From Akanthomyces muscarius (lineage: Eukaryota > Ascomycota > Sordariomycetes > Hypocreales > Cordycipitaceae): DNA of 64,000 nucleotides. The translations under genes were made by a program, and so were the position numbers. This document shows, piece after piece, positions 35,335 to 44,372 of the stretch (its first letter is position 1; each line of letters opens with the position of its first letter). Where the stretch lies: assembly GCF_028009165.1 (NCBI RefSeq), contig NC_079241.1, positions 7,006,001-7,070,000 on the forward strand. The letters are read 5' to 3'. A model generated the notes under the pieces. That model was not told the DNA's origin. It searched no databases and saw nothing but the letters and a program-made list of their open reading frames with translations.

Positions 35335-35576
35335 TTACTAAAGAAGACTCTTATCAGCTGCGGTCAATACAACGAGCCTCACAAGAGAGATATCGATGTT
35401 TAAAACCCTATGCAGACTTCGAGGTGGCTCTATGGATATACGTCGAATGCCAGGACAGCCATGGTTCGTCTCACACTAAAGGCGATACAGTTCGATGCAT
35501 TCAAGCGGGCTGCGTCACAAAATGGAAAACTCTGTTCAACTTCATCAAAAGAGAGGTTGAAATGCCGAAGAACTAA
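35335..35576 (+). pseudogene. possible decayed transposase fragment (weak)
   Basis: An open stretch of about 79 codons without an ATG at its left end, ending in TAA. It contains an Arg/Gln-rich segment followed by LKPYADFEVALWIYVECQDS. The layout (basic segment, then Leu, then an acidic/aromatic helix with Trp-Ile, then Gln) is reminiscent of the CENP-B-type helix-turn-helix of pogo/Fot1 transposases. This is a pattern impression only. The stop codons immediately to its left and the AT-rich setting fit decay. Confidence 0.2.
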
Positions 35577-35601
35577 ATATGGCCTCTAGGAGGAGGTGGG
35601 G

Positions 35602-35777
35602 TGTCAGATATCGGCTAGCACGAAGGAAGTGATAAGAGAGATCGCGGATAGATATAGTAACTACAATAGTATGACTCTATTGTTCACTGAAGAGAGAACC
35701 TTCCACTCTGTAACCTCACAGGGGTCACGCACTCTTGTAGCAGCTTCCTCACACGTGACACGGCTCGTGCCGTGACA
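35602..35777. mobile_element. solo-LTR-like element
   Basis: A 176-bp segment that begins TGTCA and ends TGACA (perfect 5-bp inverted ends, TG...CA as in LTRs). It is flanked by TGGGG at 35597-35601 and TGGAG at 35778-35782. The flanks match at four of five positions, and the mismatch is a G/A transition, as would be expected of an aged target-site duplication. There is no primer-binding site or retrotransposon protein next to it, so a solo LTR is the simplest reading. The orientation is unknown. Confidence 0.45.
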
Positions 35778-36544
35778 TGGAGGTACAGCGTTGACGGCAG
35801 GACTTTTGGATCCTCGAGTCGCTTGACGCTCTGCCTCTGTCATGACGGACCATTCCTCTGGTGCAGGCATTTCATGTCACATTATCATGTCCTGTCTGCC
35901 TATTTGCAAAGACGCACTCCTGTCCAAGGCCCCCTAAGGATAAGGCCAACTCTGATGGCGCGGACGTTGACCCCGCCGGGTTCAAGCTGTAGATGTACTG
36001 CCGGGTGCCCGGAGAAGGATCCTAAACAGCTCTGGTCCATCGCTTAGGGACGGATTGGCGTTGCCGTCGGGCTTGGTGCTAGCCTTGCGACAGCGACGGC
36101 GACGGCGATTGAAGAGGCGCCGAGGCAAACGAGCCCAAGAGTGTCTGGAACCATGAGCGAAAGTTCACACAAAAGACGGAGCACTGCTAGGAAATCTAAT
36201 CTTAAGTAACCAAGCTTGTTATTAAAAAAAAAGTCCAGGTAGCGGGCAGGGGTATATAACTCTAGCTGTCTTCTTTTTTTTGTTCATCCAATATTTCTGC
36301 TTTTCTTCTTCTGCTTCCTCCTCCTCCTCTTCTCGCCCTCATAAACCACGCAATTCTAAAACAAAGTAAAAAGGGGGGTAGTAGTATATAGAAAAAGAAA
36401 ACCAACCGTGGAAATACACAACAAGCCAGGCCAAGGTATATATATAAAATGCACCATACCGAGCACAAAACACTCCTTTCGATCAAAAGCGCAAAATTAG
36501 TTTTCCGTTGACGTCATTAGATTCCGTATTTGTATCCTTTCACT

Positions 36545-39500
36545 TTAGTAATCGCTTCCAGGCAGGGGGCTCGCAAAGCCGCTGCCCGGTTGGCTCTCGC
36601 TGGCAGACATATACGTCTGATCGATGCGAAAGATCCAGTCCATCTTGTCGCGCTCGCTGCGCGCCGCAAACAGCCACGTATTATCCGTGCCGTAAATCGC
36701 AAAGACGCCGGCCTGCATGCGCTCGCTCAATCGCTGCAGTCCTTGACCACCACCACCACCATTGGCGTTGTTGTTACTACCGCCGCTACCGGTCCAGATG
36801 GTCGAGATAACGCGGCCCGAGGCCGTCCGGCGATGACCAGGCGTAAAGTCAGCGCCGCCGTTCTGGCCAGGGGTATTGTCATAGTCGTCGGGTCCGTTGA
36901 GGAGCGCCAGGACGCCGGGCTGGCTGTCGACGCGTGAGTTGCGCAGACTGACGAGAGCCACTTCGTCGCCATCCGATGCAGAGTGAATGTGCAGATAGGG
37001 TCGTCGCAGCTCGACGAAGCGCTTCACCCATCGCGTAGAGTCGCTGTTAGGTATGAGGAGGTAGCCGCCCTTGAGCACCTTGGGGTTCTTGGGCACGCGA
37101 ACGACAGTCGTGATAAGACTTGGCAGTTCAGGGGGTTCCGACATAACACCATTGGTTGGAGGTGCCGTGTTGGCAGGGCTGAGAATTTTGGACAGCGGAT
37201 CCGGATACTTAACCCATAATGAGAGGCACTTATCCAATAGCTCTGTTTGCTGCTCGTCGTATTCCGGTATCTCTGCCGGCTCCAAATCTTGGATCTTGAC
37301 TGTTTCTTCGCCGTCAGCTTCGGCCTCGGCGTCCGCCTCGCCCTCGCCATTGGTGACTTTGAGCTCTGCTTCCTCCTCTAGAGACGGCGCCTGCGACGTG
37401 TCGGGAGTGTCATGCAACAAGTCGTCGTCATTGGGCAGCACAGGCTTTTGAATTTCGGGCTCCGGCTCCGGTTCAGACACCTCCTTCTCCGGCTGTCCGC
37501 TAAAGTCGATGCCAAGGACACTAAGCACCATGTGCACGGCACCAATCTCGGCAATACGCCTTCTCTTTTTCCGCGCCAAGATGAAGTCGCTAACGAGCGA
37601 TACTCCTCGTGGATTCCAGCTGTCGAGGTTTTCTTCGCCCTTGACGTAGTCGTGTCGGCTATTCATTCTCCAAAGATCGCCTACTCGCTTGATTGGCGCT
37701 GGCCGCATGGTGATTGTGAAGATGCCAGTTGAGGAGCGGATGAAGCGCATATTTTGCCAGAGAGAGGAGAACATGGATGTTTGGCGCACAAACGTTCGTG
37801 AGAGAACCTGTAAACAGACCTTTTGCGAGAACTTCATGGGCTCAGCTAATTTCTCGGAGCTGATCTCCCAGCCAATGCTCATCTGCACCTTGTACTTTTC
37901 AGCCGTCACACGGTCGAGCAGCAGGGAGTTGTGCAGACTCGAGTCCCACTGGGCAAAGACGGTAATACTGCGAGTGCCGTTGGGGTTTTGGCGGAAGATG
38001 GGGTGTGACACTAGTCGTAGTTGAATTTCAGGTTCTTTCGCTCCCATGTCTGGCGTCTTACCGCCAGAGTCGACAAGGCGAATTTTGCCTACACGCACAG
38101 CTGAAATGTCACCCCAAGGCAGCGCATCGCCGGAGCTGTGGGCGATGTTGATGGCGATTCTTCTTTGTAAGCCCTGGTGAAGCTGGAATGTACCTGTGTC
38201 CAGTTCGCTGACTTGAGTTACTTCAACAGGGGTATACTCTCCCATCTCGTTGAGTTCGAGAATTTGAATTCTCGAAAGCATGTCGTGCTTTTCTTGCGTA
38301 AAGAATTGTGACTCGTTGATTCGGCTTGCCTGGGCGTCGCGTGAAGGAGCTGCATCTCTCATGTCATCCCAGCTAAGGAGTTTATCGAGATGCATTGGTT
38401 GGACTTTGGCGTAGATGGATGCTCTTAGCATGACATCTTGGGGCGCGAAGAGGGGGACGCTCATGTTGTGTACGCTTTCGAATCGAATGGGTCCTTCATC
38501 AAAGTCGGTAATCATTTGGGTGGTTGTGACGCCGTCCTCTTCGGAAACGCCGGGAATAAAGAGCTGTGCATGAACATCGGTTCCTTCGCGCTCAGCAAAG
38601 CCGATGAACTCGTGCATAACAACATTGAACTTGAGAGTGTTTGTGGGAGCTCGAGCGTGAGATGGTTCGAGTGACAACTTCACAATTCCAATAGCGTGGG
38701 AAGTGTACGGCGATAGCACATCGAGGGAAAAGTCCTGGACTCGGCTTTCGAAGACGGCTTTTAATGGCACATCAACTTCGCCTACCAATGTATAGGAAGG
38801 CATACAGTGCTCGATAAACGGGTTATCCAGACTCAGGTGCTGGGCGTATTCAGGCTGATCAAGATATTGGTGCATTTGGCGCATTTGACGTACGCGATCG
38901 TGTAGTTTCTCCAGGCTCCAGAGACGGACGACGTTGTTCCTATAGTCAATGACTCTGATACCGATGCACGGCTTTGGTGTCTCCTCGAGCGCCGCGTCCT
39001 CTCCTTCACTCGTGAGGCCATTGAGGACCATGTCGTAAGAGGAACACATGACGTGGCCGACATCCACGACAGTGAATTGGAAAACGACACTTTCCTCAAG
39101 CTCGTTGCTCATGATTTGCGCCTCTTTAAGAATTGCAGCGTTTTGTAGTACCGTTTCCGCCATCTTGACGTAGTGTCGGTCTCTCCAAATGCCAATGACC
39201 TTTTTTGCTCGCTCTATCTCCTCCTCAGAGAGCTTGGGGTTTGCCTTGGGCCGCTTCAGGGGGTCCATCTTTTCAATCTTTTCCTCGAACTGCTTTCTTT
39301 GAATCTTGAGCTGCTTTTCCATGCTGTCTTTGAGTTCCACGAGGGCAGCCTCCATCTTGGCTTTTTCATTCTTGATCTCCTCGACTTCGACGTTGGCGGC
39401 CTCGGCATTCTTGAGTTGATCTTGGAACTCCTCTTTTTGCTTTTCGAGCTGGCTTTGGAGTTCCTCGCGCACCTCTCTTAGCTTGTCGTCAGCTTCACCC

Positions 39501-41752
39501 TGCTTGGGAGTGGAAGGCATGGTCAGAGCTGTGTCGAGGGAGAAGTTGTCAATTGTGCCAGTGGACATGTATTTTTCGCGAAGTTGATACGAGGTGACGG
39601 AATCCGTGTCGTCACCGTCCTCGCGGACATTGACACGTTCGGCTCGCGCTCGCTGCACTTCTTCAAACAAAGCATTGAGTTCTTCGTCTGTGAGGCTGGT
39701 AAAATTGGTCTGGTCGGATCCAAGAATGGCGCCTGCAGCTTCTCGACGCGCCGCAGACCAGTCAGAATCTCGATTATTACGGAGAGACGGGGACTCGGGC
39801 CTGGAGATGTCGCCAAAATCAGAAACTCGGCTAAATGCCCTCTCATGTCCGGGGCGGGATCCAGGCGTGGGACTTGGTGATGTCCTCTCCCAAGCCTGAA
39901 TTTGGCTTGCTGTTACGGACTGTCGCAGGAGGCTGTTGCCGACTTCCGCTCTTTCGGCTTTGGCTTCCATGGGATGGTTGAATCGGAAAATGTGAAAGTC
40001 ACCGAGAATGACTCTGTACCCAGAATGTAGCTGAGTAGCCTCTGTGATGCGCTTGCCGTTGACCATGACCGAAGCGCCTTCGCTAGGGATCACCGTGACG
40101 GTGCCGTCGGCGGCATTTTCGAATGTGCAGTGGTCGTGCAATATTCGGGTTCCGTTGAGTCGGATGCTTGCTTGATGATCGGCGTTCGTATCAACGTTTC
40201 CGACAGTCGTGGTTCCTGGTTTGAGGTTGTACACCAAGCATTCCGCCAATAATGGATCATCTGACAAGTTGACCAAATGCGGCATCTTCTTTGGGGTATG
40301 CAGGCCGATAAAGCCCTTTTCGATGCTGATGCCAAGTTCCTCCAGGGCCGCCTCTCGTTCTTTGTGGATTTCCTCGGTCTTTTGGAGCTTTTGCTCCCAT
40401 GTTTGATTGAGATCTGTGAGCAGCTTTTCGCTTTGGCTGAGCTGCTCGGCAATTTCGGCTTTCGAGACCTTTTTGACTGCGCCATCGGCGCCAGTGATGC
40501 TGACCATTTGCTTCTCAAGCGGCGTGTTGTCATCGTAGACTTCGTCTGCAGGTATTGGAGCACCGCCAAGTCCGACTGTGCCTCCACCAAGCTTGCTCCG
40601 CAGCAAAGCAAGTTCTTCCTTGAGCTCTCTAATCATGCGCGCGTTGGCGTCTTCGTTGATAACGGCGTGGTTCTTGATGCGCTTGGCAGAGTCGGCGTAC
40701 CGCAGGGTACTGAGTGTTTCATCGTAGTTGATATCGGCAGGGCTGATGGCTGCAATCATTGCAGTCATGCTGTTACCACCGAGCGAGTCTTTGAGAAGCC
40801 ATGTTAATACTGAATCTCGATAGGGGACTTGAGAGGCGCCTTTTTTCTTCTTGGCGCCGCCAGTAGAGAGGTCGGCCAGCGCAGCAATAACACGACCGAG
40901 TGTAGACAGCGATCGATTGATCTCGGCACCTTCTTTAAGTCGCGCACCCGTAGCGCCGGTGGACGTGGCTCTTTCGGAACCAGCCAAATCAACGAGGGAG
41001 ATTTTGGCCACCTTTTCCATTTCCATTTTCGTCTCGGCATCGTACTTTTTCTGCGTCAACATGAGGGTGAAGACGGCGTGCGAGCGACTGGAGGTCTCGT
41101 TCATGTTGGTGGCGGCGACTGTACGGGCCTTGTTGCCTTCGTCCATGAGGTTTTCAATCTCCTGAAAACTGCCGACAACGAGCTTGGCGAGATCTTCGAC
41201 ATAGGGGCCGGTGGAGGGGTGCTCTCGGACTTTGAGGTTTCCTTTCGTCGAAGGGTTGAGCAGGTCGCGCACGCGTTCGTTGTAAATTTCAAGGTAGGAG
41301 ACTTCGACTGTGCATTTTGTCGTGGCGTCAGCCTGCATGTCGTCTATACGGCTAAACATGTCTTGGCAAATCATGGGAATGATGCCGATCTCCTTTCCAT
41401 AGCCCATCATGGAGTAGGACTTTCCGGAACCAGTCTGGCCGTAGGCAAAGATACAGTTGTTGTATCCTTGAAAGGCATTGTCCAGCAAGGGTTTGCCGAG
41501 ATCGTCAAAGAGGTTGGACTGGGCGGCATAGGTGGAATCATTCTTGTCAAAGGACCAGTAGGATCTGTCGAAGGCGAAGTTTTTGGGGGCTTCGGTCTTT
41601 GCGCTTCTACCACCATGACCGTCCGGAGTGCTGAGGACGGTCTGGTTGTCCTTCATTTCGACGATACATTTTGAGCCGCGGTCGATTTCTCTGCCGTTGA
41701 AAGGACGGACTCGGACCACGACCTTGATATTTCCACCTCCTGCGGGAGGCAT
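36545..41752 (-). CDS. uncA: kinesin-3 motor (UncA/Unc104/KIF1A type)
   Basis: Single exon of 1735 aa, starting ATG at 41752. The motor domain is residues about 8-370, with P-loop GQTGSGKS near 104, switch I NETSSRSH and switch II DLAGSER. The loop-12 region carries a Lys run (AKKKKGAS), the kinesin-3 K-loop. A neck coiled coil follows, then an FHA domain (about 495-600), coiled coils (about 760-850), the KIF1B/DUF3694 region (about 900-1420), an acidic low-complexity stretch (about 1450-1500), and a C-terminal PH domain (about 1560-1712) interrupted by a Gly/Asn-rich insertion. In A. nidulans UncA carries early endosomes along detyrosinated microtubules, using the PH domain for cargo. The length is slightly above that of typical fungal members. 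No intron is required over 5.2 kb. Confidence 0.95.
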   Translation of the reverse strand: MPPAGGGNIKVVVRVRPFNGREIDRGSKCIVEMKDNQTVLSTPDGHGGRSAKTEAPKNFAFDRSYWSFDKNDSTYAAQSNLFDDLGKPLLDNAFQGYNNCIFAYGQTGSGKSYSMMGYGKEIGIIPMICQDMFSRIDDMQADATTKCTVEVSYLEIYNERVRDLLNPSTKGNLKVREHPSTGPYVEDLAKLVVGSFQEIENLMDEGNKARTVAATNMNETSSRSHAVFTLMLTQKKYDAETKMEMEKVAKISLVDLAGSERATSTGATGARLKEGAEINRSLSTLGRVIAALADLSTGGAKKKKGASQVPYRDSVLTWLLKDSLGGNSMTAMIAAISPADINYDETLSTLRYADSAKRIKNHAVINEDANARMIRELKEELALLRSKLGGGTVGLGGAPIPADEVYDDNTPLEKQMVSITGADGAVKKVSKAEIAEQLSQSEKLLTDLNQTWEQKLQKTEEIHKEREAALEELGISIEKGFIGLHTPKKMPHLVNLSDDPLLAECLVYNLKPGTTTVGNVDTNADHQASIRLNGTRILHDHCTFENAADGTVTVIPSEGASVMVNGKRITEATQLHSGYRVILGDFHIFRFNHPMEAKAERAEVGNSLLRQSVTASQIQAWERTSPSPTPGSRPGHERAFSRVSDFGDISRPESPSLRNNRDSDWSAARREAAGAILGSDQTNFTSLTDEELNALFEEVQRARAERVNVREDGDDTDSVTSYQLREKYMSTGTIDNFSLDTALTMPSTPKQGEADDKLREVREELQSQLEKQKEEFQDQLKNAEAANVEVEEIKNEKAKMEAALVELKDSMEKQLKIQRKQFEEKIEKMDPLKRPKANPKLSEEEIERAKKVIGIWRDRHYVKMAETVLQNAAILKEAQIMSNELEESVVFQFTVVDVGHVMCSSYDMVLNGLTSEGEDAALEETPKPCIGIRVIDYRNNVVRLWSLEKLHDRVRQMRQMHQYLDQPEYAQHLSLDNPFIEHCMPSYTLVGEVDVPLKAVFESRVQDFSLDVLSPYTSHAIGIVKLSLEPSHARAPTNTLKFNVVMHEFIGFAEREGTDVHAQLFIPGVSEEDGVTTTQMITDFDEGPIRFESVHNMSVPLFAPQDVMLRASIYAKVQPMHLDKLLSWDDMRDAAPSRDAQASRINESQFFTQEKHDMLSRIQILELNEMGEYTPVEVTQVSELDTGTFQLHQGLQRRIAINIAHSSGDALPWGDISAVRVGKIRLVDSGGKTPDMGAKEPEIQLRLVSHPIFRQNPNGTRSITVFAQWDSSLHNSLLLDRVTAEKYKVQMSIGWEISSEKLAEPMKFSQKVCLQVLSRTFVRQTSMFSSLWQNMRFIRSSTGIFTITMRPAPIKRVGDLWRMNSRHDYVKGEENLDSWNPRGVSLVSDFILARKKRRRIAEIGAVHMVLSVLGIDFSGQPEKEVSEPEPEPEIQKPVLPNDDDLLHDTPDTSQAPSLEEEAELKVTNGEGEADAEAEADGEETVKIQDLEPAEIPEYDEQQTELLDKCLSLWVKYPDPLSKILSPANTAPPTNGVMSEPPELPSLITTVVRVPKNPKVLKGGYLLIPNSDSTRWVKRFVELRRPYLHIHSASDGDEVALVSLRNSRVDSQPGVLALLNGPDDYDNTPGQNGGADFTPGHRRTASGRVISTIWTGSGGSNNNANGGGGGQGLQRLSERMQAGVFAIYGTDNTWLFAARSERDKMDWIFRIDQTYMSASESQPGSGFASPLPGSDY

Positions 41753-43077
41753 GGCTGCGGATTGCCGTTGGGGACCGAGCTTGGTCCCCGTTATGAGTTA
41801 TTGGGTGCTCGATGGGAGATGCGCCGCGATCGTGGTCGCTCCGTCGAAAGGGGTATCCGTATGGTATTGTGGGCTGGCGGCCAGCGTCGCAATGAGTGGG
41901 AGAGGCTCAGGGTAGCTAGTTGCGGTGAATCGGGACTCAAAGATGAGGGTCCATCAAGACACGGTAAGCCAGTCTCGGCGGCAGAATTCGCGAGCAGGAG
42001 GCTGTCTGGCGCAGGACTGGCGAGGGCGCAGGCAGCGTCGAGGCCGGGTTGGAGATTACTGATGCTGAGGGGCGGCTGTTCCCTTTCTCCCGTGCGGGTA
42101 TGGATGGAGCCTCCCTGTTCGGCGAAAACCACAGGCGCGCGGGATGTACAAAAATATCCAAGATGTACGCCAACGCTATGCGGGATCGGGTGTCGCGGTA
42201 TGTGGTGTGGTCGTCAAGTCGTGGTAGATCTGAGGGGTGGTTGAAGTGTGAGCAGTCGCAGGGAAACAGGAGTCGGGATGGAGACGCGAGTCGCGGTGCA
42301 TCGGCCGGAGCATGTACACATTGACGTAGGTAGGCATTTCCCAGGGGGGCACTGGGAGGCTCCTTATTACCGCAAAGCACGGTGACGACAGGCCCGTGAA
42401 AGCGCCACGTTAGCAGGTGCGTAGGCAGGTACCTTTCCGCCTTACCACCTTACCTACCTTGATAAAGCACCGCTAAACTGTAAGTGACAGCGCCAGATTG
42501 TACCTGCATTTTGGCATCGTTCAGGCGTCATCTTCACTAAACCACGGCACACTTACAGGGGGCCACAGCGGACTACAGCCTGCCTGTGCCTGCCTACCTT
42601 ACAGGCCATCGGCCACTAAAGCATCTTCACGTGGCACCCGTCACGGGCAGTCCCGCAGATTAGCCGCATATGACAGCGGATAGCGACATCGTGTAGCCAT
42701 CACCATCATCATCATCACCATCACATGATATTATTAGGTGTCATTTGTTTCTATTGACTCGAAAATCGCTTATTGAGCGTCTTGAATCATTCACTTGTTT
42801 CCATCTCGCAGCCCATCGCACATCTGTTACCCATCCTTGCTGCAAAACACCACCCTCTCCACCCATTCCACCATGCCGCCTTCTGCAACACGAACCATGT
42901 TTCACCCGTCCGTCAAAAAACATTTGCCCAAGAAAAGAGGCACTTGAAAACTCGATAATAAACTCGTCGCTATAGTACAATGGAGCCGCAATATTTATGC
43001 GCCGCCCTCGACACTGACTCGTTCCAGAAGCACCGTCGGGCCTGGCAAACGGCGCGCTCAAACGTAGCAAGGTCCCG
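41753..43077. other. kinesin promoter and TEN1 3' flank
   Basis: About 1.3 kb. The first 600 bases on the kinesin side are the probable promoter and leader. A (CAT/CAC)n microsatellite lies at 42698-42726. No gene is supported; open frames on both strands here lack domain signals. Confidence 0.5.
42698..42726. repeat. CAT/CAC trinucleotide microsatellite
   Basis: About nine units of CAT or CAC in a row on the plus strand, intergenic. It is probably length-variable. Nothing else is implied. Confidence 0.85.
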
Positions 43078-43528
43078 TCACAAACTCCTTTCAGCGCCGC
43101 CGCCGCCGCCGCCTTGCACGTTGTCAAGCGCTGCCTCGTACTGCTGAATGTCCATCGGCCCGGCCGGCCAGACCATCAGCGCCTGCACTGCTGCCGCCTC
43201 GCGACCGACGACACCCTTGACGTATCCAATCACGTTGACCCATTCGCCAGTGCGCGTCGCCTCAGACGCCAGCGTCTCCAGCAGCAGCTCGACATTGACC
43301 GTCACCGCGACATTGGTGCCTCGGGGGTACAGATGGCCTAGCGTGATGCAGGCGGTGATCGTCGAATAAGCAGTGACGCTGTACCAGGTAGTCAGATCGC
43401 CATCGTCGTGTCTTTGCACAGGCTCCCTGTAGAACGTACCAACCAAGGAACCGCACCTTGTCATCAATCTTACGGCTAGGCAGCGAAGACAGTAGACATA
43501 GCTCCGAGGGCAACGGCCCTCTACTCAT
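43078..43528 (-). CDS. TEN1: telomere-capping CST subunit Ten1
   Basis: Two exons on the complement: 43528-43440 and 43378-43078, joined by a 61-nt intron (GTACGT...TACAG), giving 129 aa. The join yields RFLGCVTAYS, the typical centre of the first strands of the Ten1 OB fold. N-terminal LCLLSSL and downstream LLLETLASEATRTGEWVNVIGYV are characteristic of fungal Ten1. The C-terminus ends in six consecutive Gly before AERSL, encoded by GCC/GGC repeats. Ten1 is the small OB-fold subunit of the Cdc13/CTC1-Stn1-Ten1 complex, which binds single-stranded telomeric DNA and helps lagging-strand fill-in. The gene is divergent from the DUF952 gene with 241 bases between start codons. Confidence 0.85.
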
Positions 43529-43769
43529 CCCTTCCTTTTACGGCGACGAGCTCTGGGCAGGGCGCGATGTGAACAGGATGCATCCGGCGCTGTTGAGCGT
43601 TTGTGATGCCCACCGAGCCCAGCCTTGTCCCGCAAAGCCGTCGACCAATCCTGCGCTACCATTTACCCCTCCCACCGTTACCCTAAACACCAACGTCATA
43701 ATTCCTTCGTTCCCTGCGACCGTTGCAACATTATCTTTGTACACCACTACCCGACGATAATCTGTAAAA
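43529..43769. promoter_or_regulatory. shared divergent promoter, TEN1 / DUF952 gene
   Basis: 241 bases separate the two divergent start codons, so the 5' leaders and core promoters of both genes must fit here or overlap. No TATA box is evident. The half next to the DUF952 gene is CT- and CA-rich. Co-regulation is possible but not shown. Confidence 0.5.
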
Positions 43770-44199
43770 ATGGGTTCCGAATCTCCGCAATTCGTCTACA
43801 AAATCCTTCCCGAGGCCCCAGCTGAGCCCTTCCCTGCCCGGCTACCCTTGTCCGAGCTCGATGCTAAAGACGGCTTCATCCACCTGAGCACTGCTGTCCA
43901 GGTACACAACCCCTCCGACAAGGGCAAACTTCGCCATCGGCAATTAGTGTATAGACCTTTTTTGCTAACACACAGAACAGGTCCCTAAAACCGCAGACTT
44001 GTTCTTTGCCGAGCATACCAAGCTCTGGGTCGTCAAGCTAGTGCTCTCGAAGCTGCCCGATCCCGTCAAGTTCGAGAATGGCTTCCCTCATCTCTACGGC
44101 AACTTTGGCGCCCGTGACATTGACTCGGAATCTCGCTTCGAGCGTCGACAAGGGCAGACATGGGCCGATAGCATGGGCACATCCTCTTGGCTGGATTAG
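43770..44199 (+). CDS. DUF952-domain protein
   Basis: Two exons, 43770-43901 and 43981-44199, giving 116 aa. The intron is 79 nt with a GTACAC donor and CAG acceptor, and the join is in phase 0 (STAVQ|VPKTADLFF). The motif DGFIHLSTA in the first exon, followed by FFAEHTKLWVVKL and GFPHLYGNF, is diagnostic of DUF952, a small single-domain family found in bacteria and fungi. Its biochemical role is not established; the conserved His and acidic residues suggest an enzyme or ligand-binding fold. It has no signal peptide. It converges on the aminopeptidase gene, with 173 bases between stops. Confidence 0.88.
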
Positions 44200-44372
44200 C
44201 CATGGACACATCTTCCCTCACTCATGATAGTAACATGCATCGATGGAGAAATGATAGAAAAGAATCAGCATCGACGTTGTTTTCACGAATTTTACTTTAT
44301 TGGCTTATATAGACACATGCATACTGTGCATGCTCAACACCTGCTGTTCATCCATCCCTTCTTTCCCTGTTT

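Larger units (their letters stand above)
30747..36544. other. 5.8-kb gene-poor spacer with transposon debris
   Basis: Only short open frames without domains are present on either strand. From about 34900 to 35600 the sequence becomes AT-rich and resembles decayed mobile DNA. An LTR-like element follows at 35602-35777. Pyrimidine runs occur near 32335-32350, 33630-33665 and 36270-36330; the last belongs to the 3' flank of the kinesin gene. No tRNA was recognised. The left end holds the methyltransferase promoter. Confidence 0.5.

Noticed and set aside
40829..41674. 281-codon plus-strand frame
   Set aside because: It is antisense to the kinesin motor domain, which is unambiguous on the other strand.
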